This document shows, piece after piece, positions 8,441 to 17,860 of a stretch of DNA of 64,000 nucleotides (positions are counted from its first letter, which is position 1; every line of letters begins with the position of its first letter). The position numbers and the translations under genes are program-made. The stretch lies in contig NZ_WHJG01000003.1 of NCBI RefSeq assembly GCF_011682175.1, forward strand, positions 1 to 64,000. Reading direction: 5' to 3'. Source of the stretch: Massilia frigida. GTDB taxonomy: Bacteria; Pseudomonadota; Gammaproteobacteria; Burkholderiales; Burkholderiaceae_D. Below the pieces are notes generated by a model. It did no database searches and was not told where the DNA came from. It saw nothing but the letters and a program-made list of their open reading frames with translations.

Positions 8441-8869
8441 ATGACCAATCTCAAAAAATACGCTCTCGTCCCTACTGCCATTCATCAACTGCGCGACGGC
8501 AATGACGACCCCATGTTCGCAGACGGCCCGGACGGCAAGCCGGACGAATCGAAGCCGATGAACGTGCACGTGTTTGGGCCTGGCACCAAGGTCTACGCGA
8601 AGGCCAAGGCGGCGCAGGCGAACCGCAACATGGATCGCTACAAAAAGAAAGGCAAGTCGGACTTGACCGCCGAAGATCAAACCAAGGACACAGCCGATTT
8701 CCTGGCAGCCGTGACCGATCGCTTCGAGAACATCGAGGTCGACGAGCTGACCGACAAGGCGCTGCACCTGGCGGTCTACAGCGATCTGGAGTTGTGCTTC
8801 ATCCCGGCGCAGCTCGACAAGCTGCTGAGCGATACCGCAAATTTTACGAAGGCGTCGCAGGCTGCCTAA
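8441..8869 (+). CDS. Tail assembly chaperone, short form (lambda gpG equivalent)
   Basis: A 142-residue protein between tail tube and tape measure genes. In most siphoviruses this position holds a gene whose product coats the tape measure during tail assembly and is made in two forms by a minus-1 frameshift. Here the heptamer A-AAT-TTT lies eight codons before the stop, and the minus-1 frame continues as an open frame to 9306. The short form (this entry) ends with KASQAA after the slip site. Confidence 0.88.
   Translation: MTNLKKYALVPTAIHQLRDGNDDPMFADGPDGKPDESKPMNVHVFGPGTKVYAKAKAAQANRNMDRYKKKGKSDLTAEDQTKDTADFLAAVTDRFENIEVDELTDKALHLAVYSDLELCFIPAQLDKLLSDTANFTKASQAA
8839..8845 (+). promoter_or_regulatory. 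Programmed minus-1 ribosomal frameshift site (A AAT TTT)
   Basis: In the zero frame the codons are GCA AAT TTT ACG, giving an ideal X XXY YYZ heptamer. Slipping back one base after TTT reads TAC GAA GGC and so on, which continues open through the downstream frame to 9306. Both frames are ruled by established knowledge of lambda G/GT-type chaperones; the heptamer itself is seen directly. Confidence 0.88.
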
Positions 8870-9306
8870 TCCTTCACGTCCGGCACTGTGCATGGCTTAG
8901 TGCGGTGCCGGAAAATTCCGAAGGTGACAAATCGAAAGCCCCGCGTCGATCTCGACTCCAAAAGCTCAAGGATGACAATAAGGACGATCAATACCAGCCA
9001 GCGATGCCTGACTTGGAATGTGGATCGCATCTATTGGATTACCTGTGGTCTTGGGGGCCGACGCTGTCCGGCAGCATGGGCGAGGCGCCATTAAACCATT
9101 CCGAGCTTGTTGCGTGTCAGCACAATACGGGCATCGAGCTGAGCGAGTGGGAAGCCTCGACGTTGATCCGAATGTCTAAGGCATACCTGGGCGAGTCACA
9201 CCAGGCGATCAAGCGGGACTGCCCGCCACCGTTTGGGGATGATGGATATCTCAAGCGGGTTTACGTCGAGGATGCAGCGCGAAACCTCGACGACTTCCTC
9301 TCGTAA
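8845..9306 (+). CDS. Tail assembly chaperone, T extension made by minus-1 frameshift (lambda gpGT equivalent)
   Basis: This frame has no good independent start near the junction and is best read as the continuation of the 8441 gene after the slip at 8839-8845. The fused product would be about 288 residues (135 from the first frame and 153 from this one). The T part has a basic linker (KAPRRSRLQKLK) and a C-terminal domain with LLDYLWSWGPT, PLNHSEL and ELSEWEASTLIRMSKAYLGE, a pattern of tail assembly chaperones. An ATG at 8794 lies upstream in the same frame but overlaps the first gene and lacks a convincing binding site. Confidence 0.85.
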   Translation, partial: YEGVAGCLILHVRHCAWLSAVPENSEGDKSKAPRRSRLQKLKDDNKDDQYQPAMPDLECGSHLLDYLWSWGPTLSGSMGEAPLNHSELVACQHNTGIELSEWEASTLIRMSKAYLGESHQAIKRDCPPPFGDDGYLKRVYVEDAARNLDDFLS

Positions 9307-9317
9307 TTGCTACACAC

Positions 9318-9346
9318 CGGCCGCTTCGATAGCGGCCGTTTTTATT
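9318..9346 (+). terminator. Intrinsic terminator-like hairpin before the tape measure gene
   Basis: An 8-bp perfect stem CGGCCGCT/AGCGGCCG with a five-base loop and a T-rich tail, twelve bases before the tape measure start. Like the other module-border hairpins, it lies inside the late operon. Confidence 0.8.
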
Positions 9347-9356
9347 TGGGATCAAC

Positions 9357-12300
9357 ATGATCGTTGGCGACATGGAAATTCGGCTGCGTGCCGACATCGC
9401 ACGGCTGCAGCAGGATATGGATATGGCGCGGCGTGTAGTTTCAGACTCCACTATGGCGATGGGCAGGGCCGCGGACGTCCTGAAGGGCGCGCTCGCTGGC
9501 ATCTTTGGTGGTATGGGGTTGGCGCAGCTCATTCAGCTATCCGACTCCTACGCCAAATTTACGGCTCAGCTCCGTTTGGCGTCGACTTCCACTCGAGAAT
9601 ATGCAGCGGCATATAGCGATGTGAAAAGGATTGCTAACGATGCGCAGCAGGAGCTTGGCGCCACAGGCATGCTTTACGCCCGGATCGCCAACGGCACACG
9701 GGAGCTGGGAACCAGTCAAAAGAAGGTTGCAGAGATTACCGAGGTAGTCAATCTCAGCTTAAAGGTGAGCGGTGCTGCGGCAGCGGAATCGGCATCTGCA
9801 CAGTTACAGCTTTCCCAAGCGTTTGCTTCTGGAACACTGCGTGGCGAAGAATTTAACGCTGTTAACGAGGCGGCACCGCGATTGATGAAGGCGCTGGCTG
9901 ATGGTATGGGCATGCCGGTCGGCGCGCTGAAGAAGATGGCCGAGGAAGGGCAGATCACTTCAAAGATCATGGCAACGGTGCTCCCTGATGCGTTGGAGAA
10001 GCTGCGCGTAGAGGCGGCCCAGGTGCAAACCATCGCCGGCGCATTTACGGTCCTCAAGAACAACGTAATGGAACTGGTAGGCGTGCAGGCAAACGCAAGC
10101 GGCGCCGTTGCTGGTCTCACGGGGGCTATCGGCCTGCTGTCCAGCAATCTGGCGGGCGTAGCCTGGGCAATGTCTACCATGATCGCTATCAAGGCGACGA
10201 ACTGGATCGTCAGCCTGACTACGGATGCGTACGCCGCAGTGGCCGCCAAGCGTGCGCTGGCAACGGCAACACTGCAAGCCGCCGTCACAACAACGGAGGC
10301 AGCGGCGATAGGCGCTGCGGCCAAATTGACGGAGGCCCAGGCCGATGTCCAGGCCACGGCCAGCGCTACCGCCCTCACGGCCGCGCGCGTGACCGAGTTA
10401 CGCGCTGCCGTGCTGGCCGCCGACGGCGCCGCTGCACTGGCCATCACTACCAACGGCCTGATTCCCGCACAGGCTCGTGCGGCAGCCGCAGCCGAGGCGC
10501 ACGCAATCGCGCTTGCGGCCCAGGCTGTCGCCGCCGGTGGCGCCACGACTGCGTCGATCGCCAACACGGCAGCTATTGCCGCGCAGGCCGGCGCGGCTGG
10601 CTTGGCCACGCGCGCAATGGGCCTGTTGCGCGGAGGCCTGGCGCTCGTGGGTGGCCCCATTGGGGCAATCATCATTGCCCTTAGTGCCGGCGCTCTTGCG
10701 TGGTCAAAGTGGGGCAAGGATGCCAAGGAGTCCAACGATAAAGTGGTTGAGTCGTTCGACGAAGCGCAGGCTCGCATTATCAAAGGCTTGGATGAGCAAA
10801 TCGACAAAAACGAAAAACTGATCCGTCTGAAAAATCTTGGCATGACCACTGCCGCTGCGGAAAAGGCCATTCCGGTAAACGAACAACTGGGCGCGGCAAC
10901 GAGCCGTTTGAATGCGCTCAACACGCGCACGGGCGAGTTCGACCCGAATAAAACGGGTATGAGCAACAATGCCATCGACCGCGAACGCGAAAAGGTGATG
11001 CAGAACATTCTGGAGCTGACGCAGAAAATGCAGAAGGCCGAGCAAACCGGTGCGGCGGTTGCGGCTCAGTCGATCAATGAGCGGGTAGTTGCATTCAAGA
11101 AGGAGTACGCGACGAAGGACGAGCAGATGAAGGCCGAACTCAAAACCATTGAAGACCTCAAGGGGAAAACGGCCGAGTACGACGTCATGGTCAAGCGGAT
11201 TCAGGAGAAATATGCTGACAAGGGCAACGCGACCGCGATCAAGAAAGAAGCGACCGCCTATCAGAACCTGATGACGTCAATCGCCGAAAAAAACGCGGCC
11301 AACAAGCTGGAACTGGACGGCTACGACAAACTGTCCGAATCGCAAAAAATGACGATCAAGCTCGATGCCGAGATCAAGACCGGCAAGAACGGGCTGTCCG
11401 CCGCATCGATTGCCGCCGCGCGCATGGCGATCGCCTTGTTGTCGCAACAGGAGGATGCGGTCGCGGCACATGCGCAATCCCTGGCGTTGAAGGACAGCGT
11501 TGCAAAAGCGTCCGCGAAGACCGATGAGGAGACGTTCGACCGGCTCCGGAATGAAAAGAACGCACTCGACGAGCAGACCAAAACGCTTGAACACCAGATC
11601 GAAACATTCGGCCTGGCAGAGGTCGCCGTGGTCGATCTGGCGCTGGCAAAGGCCCAGGCCGCGCTCGATGCTGGTCCTGCGACTTATGCGGAGCTGTTCG
11701 CGCTGAACGAACAGATCGCCAAGCTGACCAGGATTAGGGAGCTGACGGGGAAGAAAGCCGCGCTCGAGGTTGGCGCCGGCAGTGGTGTAGCGGCGGCCAA
11801 GGATATGCTGGAAATCATGACCGCTATCGATGAAGTGACCAAATCGGCAGCGGCGGGCATGGCCGAATCGTTTGGCCGCGTCGGCACGGCCATTGGTGGC
11901 CTCACCACAGCCCTGTCAGGGTACGCGCGCGCGCAGGCGGCCATCGATGCCGAGCTGAAGAAATCCGCCAAGGACGCCGGCGGCGACCAGGGCAAGATTC
12001 AGCGTGCGAACATGATCGCCGCGCAGCAGTCCGCGCAGCTGCAGGTGCGTTCGTATGGTGACATGGCCAGCGCGGCGAAAGGTTTTTTCAAGGAGAACAC
12101 AGCAGGGTACAAGGTGATGCACGGCGCGGAAAAGGCTTTCCGCGCGGCGGAAATGGCGATGGCCATTGAAAACATGCTGGTGAAAAGTGGAATTGTGACC
12201 GCCTTCACCGGGCTGTTTATTGCCAATAAAGCGAAAGAAGAAGTCGCAGAGAAGGCATCCACCGGACGCTCGATTTTGAATTCGATTGCCCAGGCTACGG

Positions 12301-15300
12301 CTTGGGGTGTTACCGCTGTCGTGAAGGCGCTCGCTTCCCTGCCATTTCCTGCGAACCTTGCCGCAGGCGCCGCGACCTTGGCCGCTGTGATTGCAGTCGG
12401 TGCCAAGATCGTCGGCAGTATCGGTGGTGGCGGTGCGTCTGGTGGCGGACAATCCGCAGCCGACGCGCAAGCGGCGCAGGGAACCGGCGGTGTGTTTGGC
12501 GACGTGGGCGCGAAATCCGATTCGATTCAGCGTTCGCTTGAACTGCTGGAAGATCATTCTGGCAGTCTGATCCCGATCAATCGGGGCATGCTGTCCGCGC
12601 TGCGCGCCATCGAAGCGTCGATGAAAGGTCTGGCGAATTTAGTCGTGCGTGCGCCAGGTGTGGCCAACGGCACCAATCTGGGAATCCAGACCGGCCAACT
12701 CAACATCGGGAAGCCGACCGATATCGTGTCGACGGAAATGACCAAAATCACGAAGAGTCTGTTCGGTCCTGGTCTGGGCGACAAGATCGCCAGCTTCGCC
12801 AATAACCTTTGGGGGAAAACGAAGCAAACGATTGTCGATAGCGGCATTCAGTTTGGCGGCAGCGTGCGCGATCTGCAAGGTGGCAGGGGGTTCGATCAGT
12901 ACGCCAGTGTGGACACCACGAAATCGAGTTACTTTGGATTGAGCAAGAGCACGACAAATGCGCCGCTCACCGCCGCGTTGGGCGGTGAGCTACCTTCGCA
13001 GTTCGGCCTGATCTTCAAAGGTGTCGAGACCGAGCTTTCAGAAGCAGCCGTGGTTCTCGGCATCGAGGCAGATCACGTCACCGCGACCCTTGATGCCTTG
13101 AAGATCGATGTCACCAAGATTTCCCTCAAAGGATTGACCGGCGACGCCCTGACTGAGGCGCTGAATGCGGTGCTCTCAAAAACGATGGACCAAATGAGCG
13201 CCGCTGTGTTTCCGGACATGGACCGGTTTCGCCAAGTGGGCGAAGGGTACACCGAGACCGTCGTTCGTCTGGCGTCGAATTACGCCACGCTGGACGGCGC
13301 GCTTTCCTCGATTGGTATGACGTTCGGCGCGACCGGCGTTGGTAGCCTGGCTGCGCGCGAGAACCTGATCGCCCTGGTCGGCGGCATCGACAAGCTGTCC
13401 GAGCAGTCCAGCGCCTTCGCGAACAACTTCCTCACCGATGCCGAGCGTCTGGCGCCTGTCCAAAAATACGTGACCGACGAGCTGGCGCGGCTTGGACAGG
13501 CGGGCATCAAAACGCGTGACGATTTCAGGTCTGCCGTGCTGGGATTGTCCCAGAGCGGCGCCCTCGCCACGAAGGCCGGCTCGGAAATGTACTCCGGTTT
13601 GATGGCCCTGCAGGAAGCGTTTGCTGCTGTGGTGCCAGAGCTGGAGAAAACGAAGACGGCAGCGGAAAAACTCAGCGAGCGAAACGGCCTGATCGACCAG
13701 CGCGACGAGCTGAAGATGACCCCGGAAGAGTTGGAGACAAAGCGGCGGAAAAAAGTCGACGAGTCAAATTGGGACGTTTATGACGAGGTCCAGGGCTTGG
13801 GCAAGGCCAAGACGTTGGCCGAGACAAATCAGAGGTATTTGGACCAGATCGAGGCGCTTGAAAATTCCACCCGGTCGTTGACGGAGCAGCGCGAGAAGGA
13901 GGTCGTGGGCATGGACCCTTCGACGGTCGCGATCATCAGGCGGCGTAACGCCTTGCAGGATGAGGCTGCGGCTGCCACTGCTGCAGCAACCGCTGCTGCG
14001 CTGACTGCTTCCAACAGGAAGATCGAGATCCAGATCATGGAGTTGGGCGGCGACAAGGTCGGTGCGGTCGCTGCGGCGCGGGCCGACGAGCTTGTTGGCT
14101 TGGACGCATTAACCGCCGCGCTCATCAAGAACCGGACCGCGCTGCAGGACCAGGCGGCGGCAGCGGACAACGCCGTCACGGGTGCCAATACGGCCTTGGG
14201 CAACATAAAAACTGCGGTTGATCGGGACAAGGCTTTCCTCGAGCAGGAGTACCAGCACCGGGTTGACGACCTAAAAATCCTCGCAGACGGCACGAAGGAT
14301 CAGATCAGTGCGGTCAATGCCCGTGCCGATGCCGTCCGGAGCGTCTTCGACAAGCTCAACAGCGCGCTGGCGTCGACGGTCATCGAGGCGACCTTTTTCG
14401 ACCGCGCGCAGCGTCGTTCGGCCCAGGAGTTGCTGGCGCGCGCGGCGATCACCACGCGCGGCGGCGGCACTGCGGATATCCAAGGTCTGGACGAAGCATT
14501 GTCCACGATTGCGAAGCCGTCCCAACAGCTATTCGGCTCGTTTGAGGAATGGGCACGCGATCAGGCGCGGACCGGTAGCAATATCGCCGCGTTGAAGGAC
14601 AACGCCAAGGCCGAGATCGACTTCGCAGCGCTGACGGTCGACGCGATTAACAAGGCCGCCGGCGTCGCTCAGGCTGGCGGCGAGGCACAGCTCCGGCTCA
14701 TGGCGGAGCAGCACGCGGCTGAAATGGCGGCGCAGGACAGCATCATCACGAACGCACAGACCCAGCTCGACCTCGCGCGGGGACTCAATACCGGGGTGAT
14801 GTCGATCGCCGATGCGCTACGCGCGTTCGGTATCGCGGTGCAGGCCGTGAAGGACACGCCGCCTCCGCTGTCGGTCGAGGGCTTGTTCCAGAAGGTGCTC
14901 GGTCGCAAAGGAGAGAAGAGCGGTATCGATTTCTGGAAGAAGGCGTACGGCGAGTCGGTGGACAACACCGAGCTGGCTGATTTCATGAAGGCGGCACAGC
15001 CAGAACTCGACGCGCGGAAAAACGGCTCTCTGTCGGAGTTTCTGCGCACTCACGGTGTTCCTGGTTACGCCACTGGCGGTGATTTCGGCGGCGGCTTGCG
15101 CCTGGTCGGCGAAAACGGTCCGGAGGTGGAGGCGACTGGGCCGGCGCGGATATTCAACGCCGACCAAACCCGTTCGATGCTGAGCGGCGGCGGAAACGCC
15201 GATGTGGTCGCGGAGCTGCGCGAGGTCCGGCGCGAGCTGGCCGAGCTGCGCGCGCCGATGGAACGAACCGCTGTGGCCACCGGCAAGTCGGCCGGCAGCA

Positions 15301-15377
15301 TCGACCAGTTGGCGAAGCAGTTCAATAACGTCAGCTCCGGTGGAAACGCAGTCCGAATGAAGGCGGTGCCCGCATGA
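9357..15377 (+). CDS. Tail tape measure protein
   Basis: The largest gene in the prophage (2006 residues). The N-terminal 250 residues match the tape measure N-terminal domain, with LGATGMLYARIANGTRELG and FNAVNEAAPRLMKALADGMG. A long alanine-rich helical/coiled-coil region follows, then membrane-like segments around residues 430-450 and 960-1020. Near residues 1840-1890 LFQKVLGRKGEKSGIDFWKK resembles the DUF4214 module. It sets tail length and helps DNA entry; at the usual helical rise of about 0.15 nm per residue the tail would be near 300 nm, if all of it spans the tube. Its stop overlaps the next start. Confidence 0.95.
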   Translation: MIVGDMEIRLRADIARLQQDMDMARRVVSDSTMAMGRAADVLKGALAGIFGGMGLAQLIQLSDSYAKFTAQLRLASTSTREYAAAYSDVKRIANDAQQELGATGMLYARIANGTRELGTSQKKVAEITEVVNLSLKVSGAAAAESASAQLQLSQAFASGTLRGEEFNAVNEAAPRLMKALADGMGMPVGALKKMAEEGQITSKIMATVLPDALEKLRVEAAQVQTIAGAFTVLKNNVMELVGVQANASGAVAGLTGAIGLLSSNLAGVAWAMSTMIAIKATNWIVSLTTDAYAAVAAKRALATATLQAAVTTTEAAAIGAAAKLTEAQADVQATASATALTAARVTELRAAVLAADGAAALAITTNGLIPAQARAAAAAEAHAIALAAQAVAAGGATTASIANTAAIAAQAGAAGLATRAMGLLRGGLALVGGPIGAIIIALSAGALAWSKWGKDAKESNDKVVESFDEAQARIIKGLDEQIDKNEKLIRLKNLGMTTAAAEKAIPVNEQLGAATSRLNALNTRTGEFDPNKTGMSNNAIDREREKVMQNILELTQKMQKAEQTGAAVAAQSINERVVAFKKEYATKDEQMKAELKTIEDLKGKTAEYDVMVKRIQEKYADKGNATAIKKEATAYQNLMTSIAEKNAANKLELDGYDKLSESQKMTIKLDAEIKTGKNGLSAASIAAARMAIALLSQQEDAVAAHAQSLALKDSVAKASAKTDEETFDRLRNEKNALDEQTKTLEHQIETFGLAEVAVVDLALAKAQAALDAGPATYAELFALNEQIAKLTRIRELTGKKAALEVGAGSGVAAAKDMLEIMTAIDEVTKSAAAGMAESFGRVGTAIGGLTTALSGYARAQAAIDAELKKSAKDAGGDQGKIQRANMIAAQQSAQLQVRSYGDMASAAKGFFKENTAGYKVMHGAEKAFRAAEMAMAIENMLVKSGIVTAFTGLFIANKAKEEVAEKASTGRSILNSIAQATAWGVTAVVKALASLPFPANLAAGAATLAAVIAVGAKIVGSIGGGGASGGGQSAADAQAAQGTGGVFGDVGAKSDSIQRSLELLEDHSGSLIPINRGMLSALRAIEASMKGLANLVVRAPGVANGTNLGIQTGQLNIGKPTDIVSTEMTKITKSLFGPGLGDKIASFANNLWGKTKQTIVDSGIQFGGSVRDLQGGRGFDQYASVDTTKSSYFGLSKSTTNAPLTAALGGELPSQFGLIFKGVETELSEAAVVLGIEADHVTATLDALKIDVTKISLKGLTGDALTEALNAVLSKTMDQMSAAVFPDMDRFRQVGEGYTETVVRLASNYATLDGALSSIGMTFGATGVGSLAARENLIALVGGIDKLSEQSSAFANNFLTDAERLAPVQKYVTDELARLGQAGIKTRDDFRSAVLGLSQSGALATKAGSEMYSGLMALQEAFAAVVPELEKTKTAAEKLSERNGLIDQRDELKMTPEELETKRRKKVDESNWDVYDEVQGLGKAKTLAETNQRYLDQIEALENSTRSLTEQREKEVVGMDPSTVAIIRRRNALQDEAAAATAAATAAALTASNRKIEIQIMELGGDKVGAVAAARADELVGLDALTAALIKNRTALQDQAAAADNAVTGANTALGNIKTAVDRDKAFLEQEYQHRVDDLKILADGTKDQISAVNARADAVRSVFDKLNSALASTVIEATFFDRAQRRSAQELLARAAITTRGGGTADIQGLDEALSTIAKPSQQLFGSFEEWARDQARTGSNIAALKDNAKAEIDFAALTVDAINKAAGVAQAGGEAQLRLMAEQHAAEMAAQDSIITNAQTQLDLARGLNTGVMSIADALRAFGIAVQAVKDTPPPLSVEGLFQKVLGRKGEKSGIDFWKKAYGESVDNTELADFMKAAQPELDARKNGSLSEFLRTHGVPGYATGGDFGGGLRLVGENGPEVEATGPARIFNADQTRSMLSGGGNADVVAELREVRRELAELRAPMERTAVATGKSAGSIDQLAKQFNNVSSGGNAVRMKAVPA

Positions 15378-16297
15378 GCCAACCCTGTAGTGTCCTGGCA
15401 CCGGTAGCGATTACCGGCGCCATGATCGTAAGCTCAGCCGTTCCGGAAGCGGATTACCCCACTTTTTCGATGTTGAAAGCGTACGCTCTCGGTGAACGGT
15501 GCATCAGCACCGTGACCCACCGGATTTACGAAAGCGTCTCCGCGTCGTCGAATGTTGGTCATGATCCGACCGATCTGATCAACCAATTCGGCGCGGTGCC
15601 GTGGTGGGTGGACCAAGGGCCAACGAATTTGTGGGCAATGTTCGACGGCTACGTTTCAACTAAAAGTGCCGCCTCGCCCTTGTCTATAACGTTGCGCCCC
15701 GGCTCGTTCAATTCACTTGCACTGTTTGGGTTGGAGGCGGACGGGCTGAGCATCGCCGTTCGCGATGCGCCAGGCGGGAACGTGATTTACGCCTACTCCG
15801 ATGATCTTGAAGGGTCTGAGCCCGGCGACTACTACGAATATTTCTTTGACCGGTTTAAGCCGCAAACTGACTTCGTAGTGACGGACTTGGCCGCATTTAA
15901 CAACGCTGAAATTACCGTAACCCTGACCCGGATTACTGGTCTTGCGAAGTGTGGCCTGCTTGCACTGGGCGATATGAAGCCAATCGGGCTTACAGAGTAC
16001 GGCGCGAAGGTGACGCCGAATTCCTACAGCTTCATTGATGTCGACAAATTTGGTAGAACCAAGATCACGCCTGGGGCCAACACGACGGATATGTCGGTGA
16101 CGGCGAAGCTCGGGATCGCGGAGGCCGCTGCTGTCTACGCAACGTTGAAAGAGGTCCAGTCGGTTCCATGCGTTGTGATCGCGACTGATCTCGTGGATTA
16201 CTCGCCTCTTCGTGTTTTCGGTTTGCCGACCCCAACCCTGTCGTTCGACGGTCCAGACCTCTGCACCGTTTCCCTTGATGTGAAAGGATTTATCTAA
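15374..16297 (+). CDS. Tail tip-region protein, function unassigned
   Basis: This 307-residue, strand-rich protein is coupled to the tape measure by a four-base overlap. Its position is that of a distal tail or tip protein, and the aromatic/acidic segments (ATTW-like clusters such as VPWWVDQGPTNLWAMFDGY, and GDYYEYFFDR) suggest a binding module, perhaps for carbohydrate. No family is recognised with confidence. Its stop overlaps the next start by one base (TAATG). Confidence 0.65.
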   Translation: MSQPCSVLAPVAITGAMIVSSAVPEADYPTFSMLKAYALGERCISTVTHRIYESVSASSNVGHDPTDLINQFGAVPWWVDQGPTNLWAMFDGYVSTKSAASPLSITLRPGSFNSLALFGLEADGLSIAVRDAPGGNVIYAYSDDLEGSEPGDYYEYFFDRFKPQTDFVVTDLAAFNNAEITVTLTRITGLAKCGLLALGDMKPIGLTEYGAKVTPNSYSFIDVDKFGRTKITPGANTTDMSVTAKLGIAEAAAVYATLKEVQSVPCVVIATDLVDYSPLRVFGLPTPTLSFDGPDLCTVSLDVKGFI

Positions 16298-17148
16298 TGG
16301 CTGTAGTTCCCCCTCCACCAATCACCCCTGTACCGACGCCCGCAATTCAACGCAACGACCGTGCGACCTTCTCCAACCGAATGGACGCATTCGTCACCTG
16401 GCTCATTTTGGCAGTTACGCAGTTTGCCGCCCTGGCGAGTAACGTGTTCGGCAACGCCACGGACGCCGCAAGCAGCGCGAGCAGCGCGGGTACGTCCCTC
16501 GCGAACGCGAACCTAGCCAAGGGGGCAGCGGAAACCGCCCGCGACGCCGCCCAGACCGCGAAGGGCCTTGCGGAGACTGCCAAGGGTCAGGCCGAGCAGG
16601 CCCGTGACGCGGCGGTCGGGAGCGCGGCCATGGCCAGCGGAATCGTGGCCTTCGTCGACTCTAACTCGATTGCGAAGGGGAGCTTAGACGCGTCGAAACA
16701 AGTGCGCTTCGAGTGCGACACGCTGATCCCAACGAACACGGTGGTGGCGTTGACGGTGCCGGCGGCCAGCGGCACCATCGCGGTGCTGTCCGACCTGCAG
16801 GAGCTGGTGCGTTCGATGACCTACTACGATAACGGCCCGAGCACTGCTGTGGCATACGCGAACGGCGGAAGCCAGCGCGTGGCGCCGGCTTCAGGCGCAA
16901 AGACGATGAGCTTCACGGGCTGGCCGGCCAGCGGCAAACATGCGATGCAATTCCTGGAGCTGGTGAACATTGGCCAGGGGGGCGCGCCAACCTGGCCCGC
17001 CGGGGCGCGGTTCATCAGGTACGACGGGGCGGTCGTGTCCACGGCCGCCATCGCGAATATTACCTGGCAAACAGGCGGCACCGATTATGTAATGGTGTCG
17101 ACGCGCGACGGCGGCACCACGCTCATCGTTTCCGTGCTGCGGGGATGA
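16297..17148 (+). CDS. Putative tail fibre protein with coiled-coil segment
   Basis: A 283-residue protein with a proline-rich start, a hydrophobic patch and a clear alanine-rich heptad region (about residues 45-110, repeats of AKGxAExA and QAxxARDAA) typical of trimeric fibre shafts. The C-terminal 130 residues are rich in glycine, threonine and strands and probably form the tip. It is coupled to both neighbours. It could serve as the host-binding fibre, but the receptor cannot be inferred. Confidence 0.7.
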   Translation: MAVVPPPPITPVPTPAIQRNDRATFSNRMDAFVTWLILAVTQFAALASNVFGNATDAASSASSAGTSLANANLAKGAAETARDAAQTAKGLAETAKGQAEQARDAAVGSAAMASGIVAFVDSNSIAKGSLDASKQVRFECDTLIPTNTVVALTVPAASGTIAVLSDLQELVRSMTYYDNGPSTAVAYANGGSQRVAPASGAKTMSFTGWPASGKHAMQFLELVNIGQGGAPTWPAGARFIRYDGAVVSTAAIANITWQTGGTDYVMVSTRDGGTTLIVSVLRG

Positions 17149-17149
17149 G

Positions 17150-17800
17150 ATGGCAAGTTCAATCGACGTCATGCGCTCGTTGTTCTACGGTAAAAAATCC
17201 CGTACACCTACGACCCAAACTTTTAACGCCAGTGGCACGTGGGTCGCACCGGCGACGACCACCATGATCGACACGCTGTCCGGACGGGGCAGCAACGGAA
17301 CCGCATCATCTGTCGTTGCTGCCAGCGCGATCACGGTGTACGTGAACTATCTTACAAGCGGTAGTGGGAGCACTGCTGGTAACTATGGCTGGGCCAGTGC
17401 TGTTTCGTTATTGGATTCGACTAAGTCTACGATCAGTGCCGGCGGGAATCCGACATACACGGAATATCAGATTGTTCAATATAGCAACAATACCTATCGA
17501 GTCGACACGCACAGTCGGCCCCTCTCAAGTGTCATCGGTAGCTCAGCTGCCTCATACGGTACCGGCGGATGGACACCATTTGGCAATATCAACAACGGAG
17601 GTGAGGGCGTAGTAACTTGGAACTCCGTCGGGCCGCCGACGAATGGTGACCCGAGTTCCGCGTTTAGCAAAACCTTCCCAGGCGGAACTGGTGGCCCGGC
17701 ACCAACTGGCAACTTCACCAACGTTGCTGTCGCACCTGGAATCTCGTACGACATCGTGGTGCCGCCTGGAGGGACGATAACGTTCACATATTACCAATAA
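17150..17800 (+). CDS. Glycine/serine-rich tail protein, probable adhesin tip
   Basis: A 216-residue sequence of low helix content, rich in Gly, Ser, Thr and Asn, with an opening TQTFNASGTWVAPATTTM that is common at the start of phage fibre-tip modules, and a C-terminal GGTGGPAPTGNFTNVAV-like repeat-poor beta region ending PPGGTITFTYYQ. Such proteins usually end a tail fibre gene cluster. It is followed by a strong terminator hairpin, marking the end of the tail operon. Family assignment is uncertain. Confidence 0.6.
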   Translation: MASSIDVMRSLFYGKKSRTPTTQTFNASGTWVAPATTTMIDTLSGRGSNGTASSVVAASAITVYVNYLTSGSGSTAGNYGWASAVSLLDSTKSTISAGGNPTYTEYQIVQYSNNTYRVDTHSRPLSSVIGSSAASYGTGGWTPFGNINNGGEGVVTWNSVGPPTNGDPSSAFSKTFPGGTGGPAPTGNFTNVAVAPGISYDIVVPPGGTITFTYYQ

Positions 17801-17822
17801 GTTCCCTCGTCATGCCCTACAT

Positions 17823-17847
17823 GGCCACCTTCGGGTGGCTTTTTTTA
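17823..17847 (+). terminator. Intrinsic terminator after the tail module
   Basis: A stem of GCCACC with GGTGGC (loop TTCG-like) followed by seven T residues, 14 bases before the lysis-cassette gene start at 17861. Confidence 0.85.
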
Positions 17848-17860
17848 TTCAAGGATACGA

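Noticed and set aside
8794-8844. ATG start at 8794 for the T frame of the tail chaperone
   Set aside because: It overlaps the first frame, has no convincing binding site, and the slippery heptamer explains the frame better.
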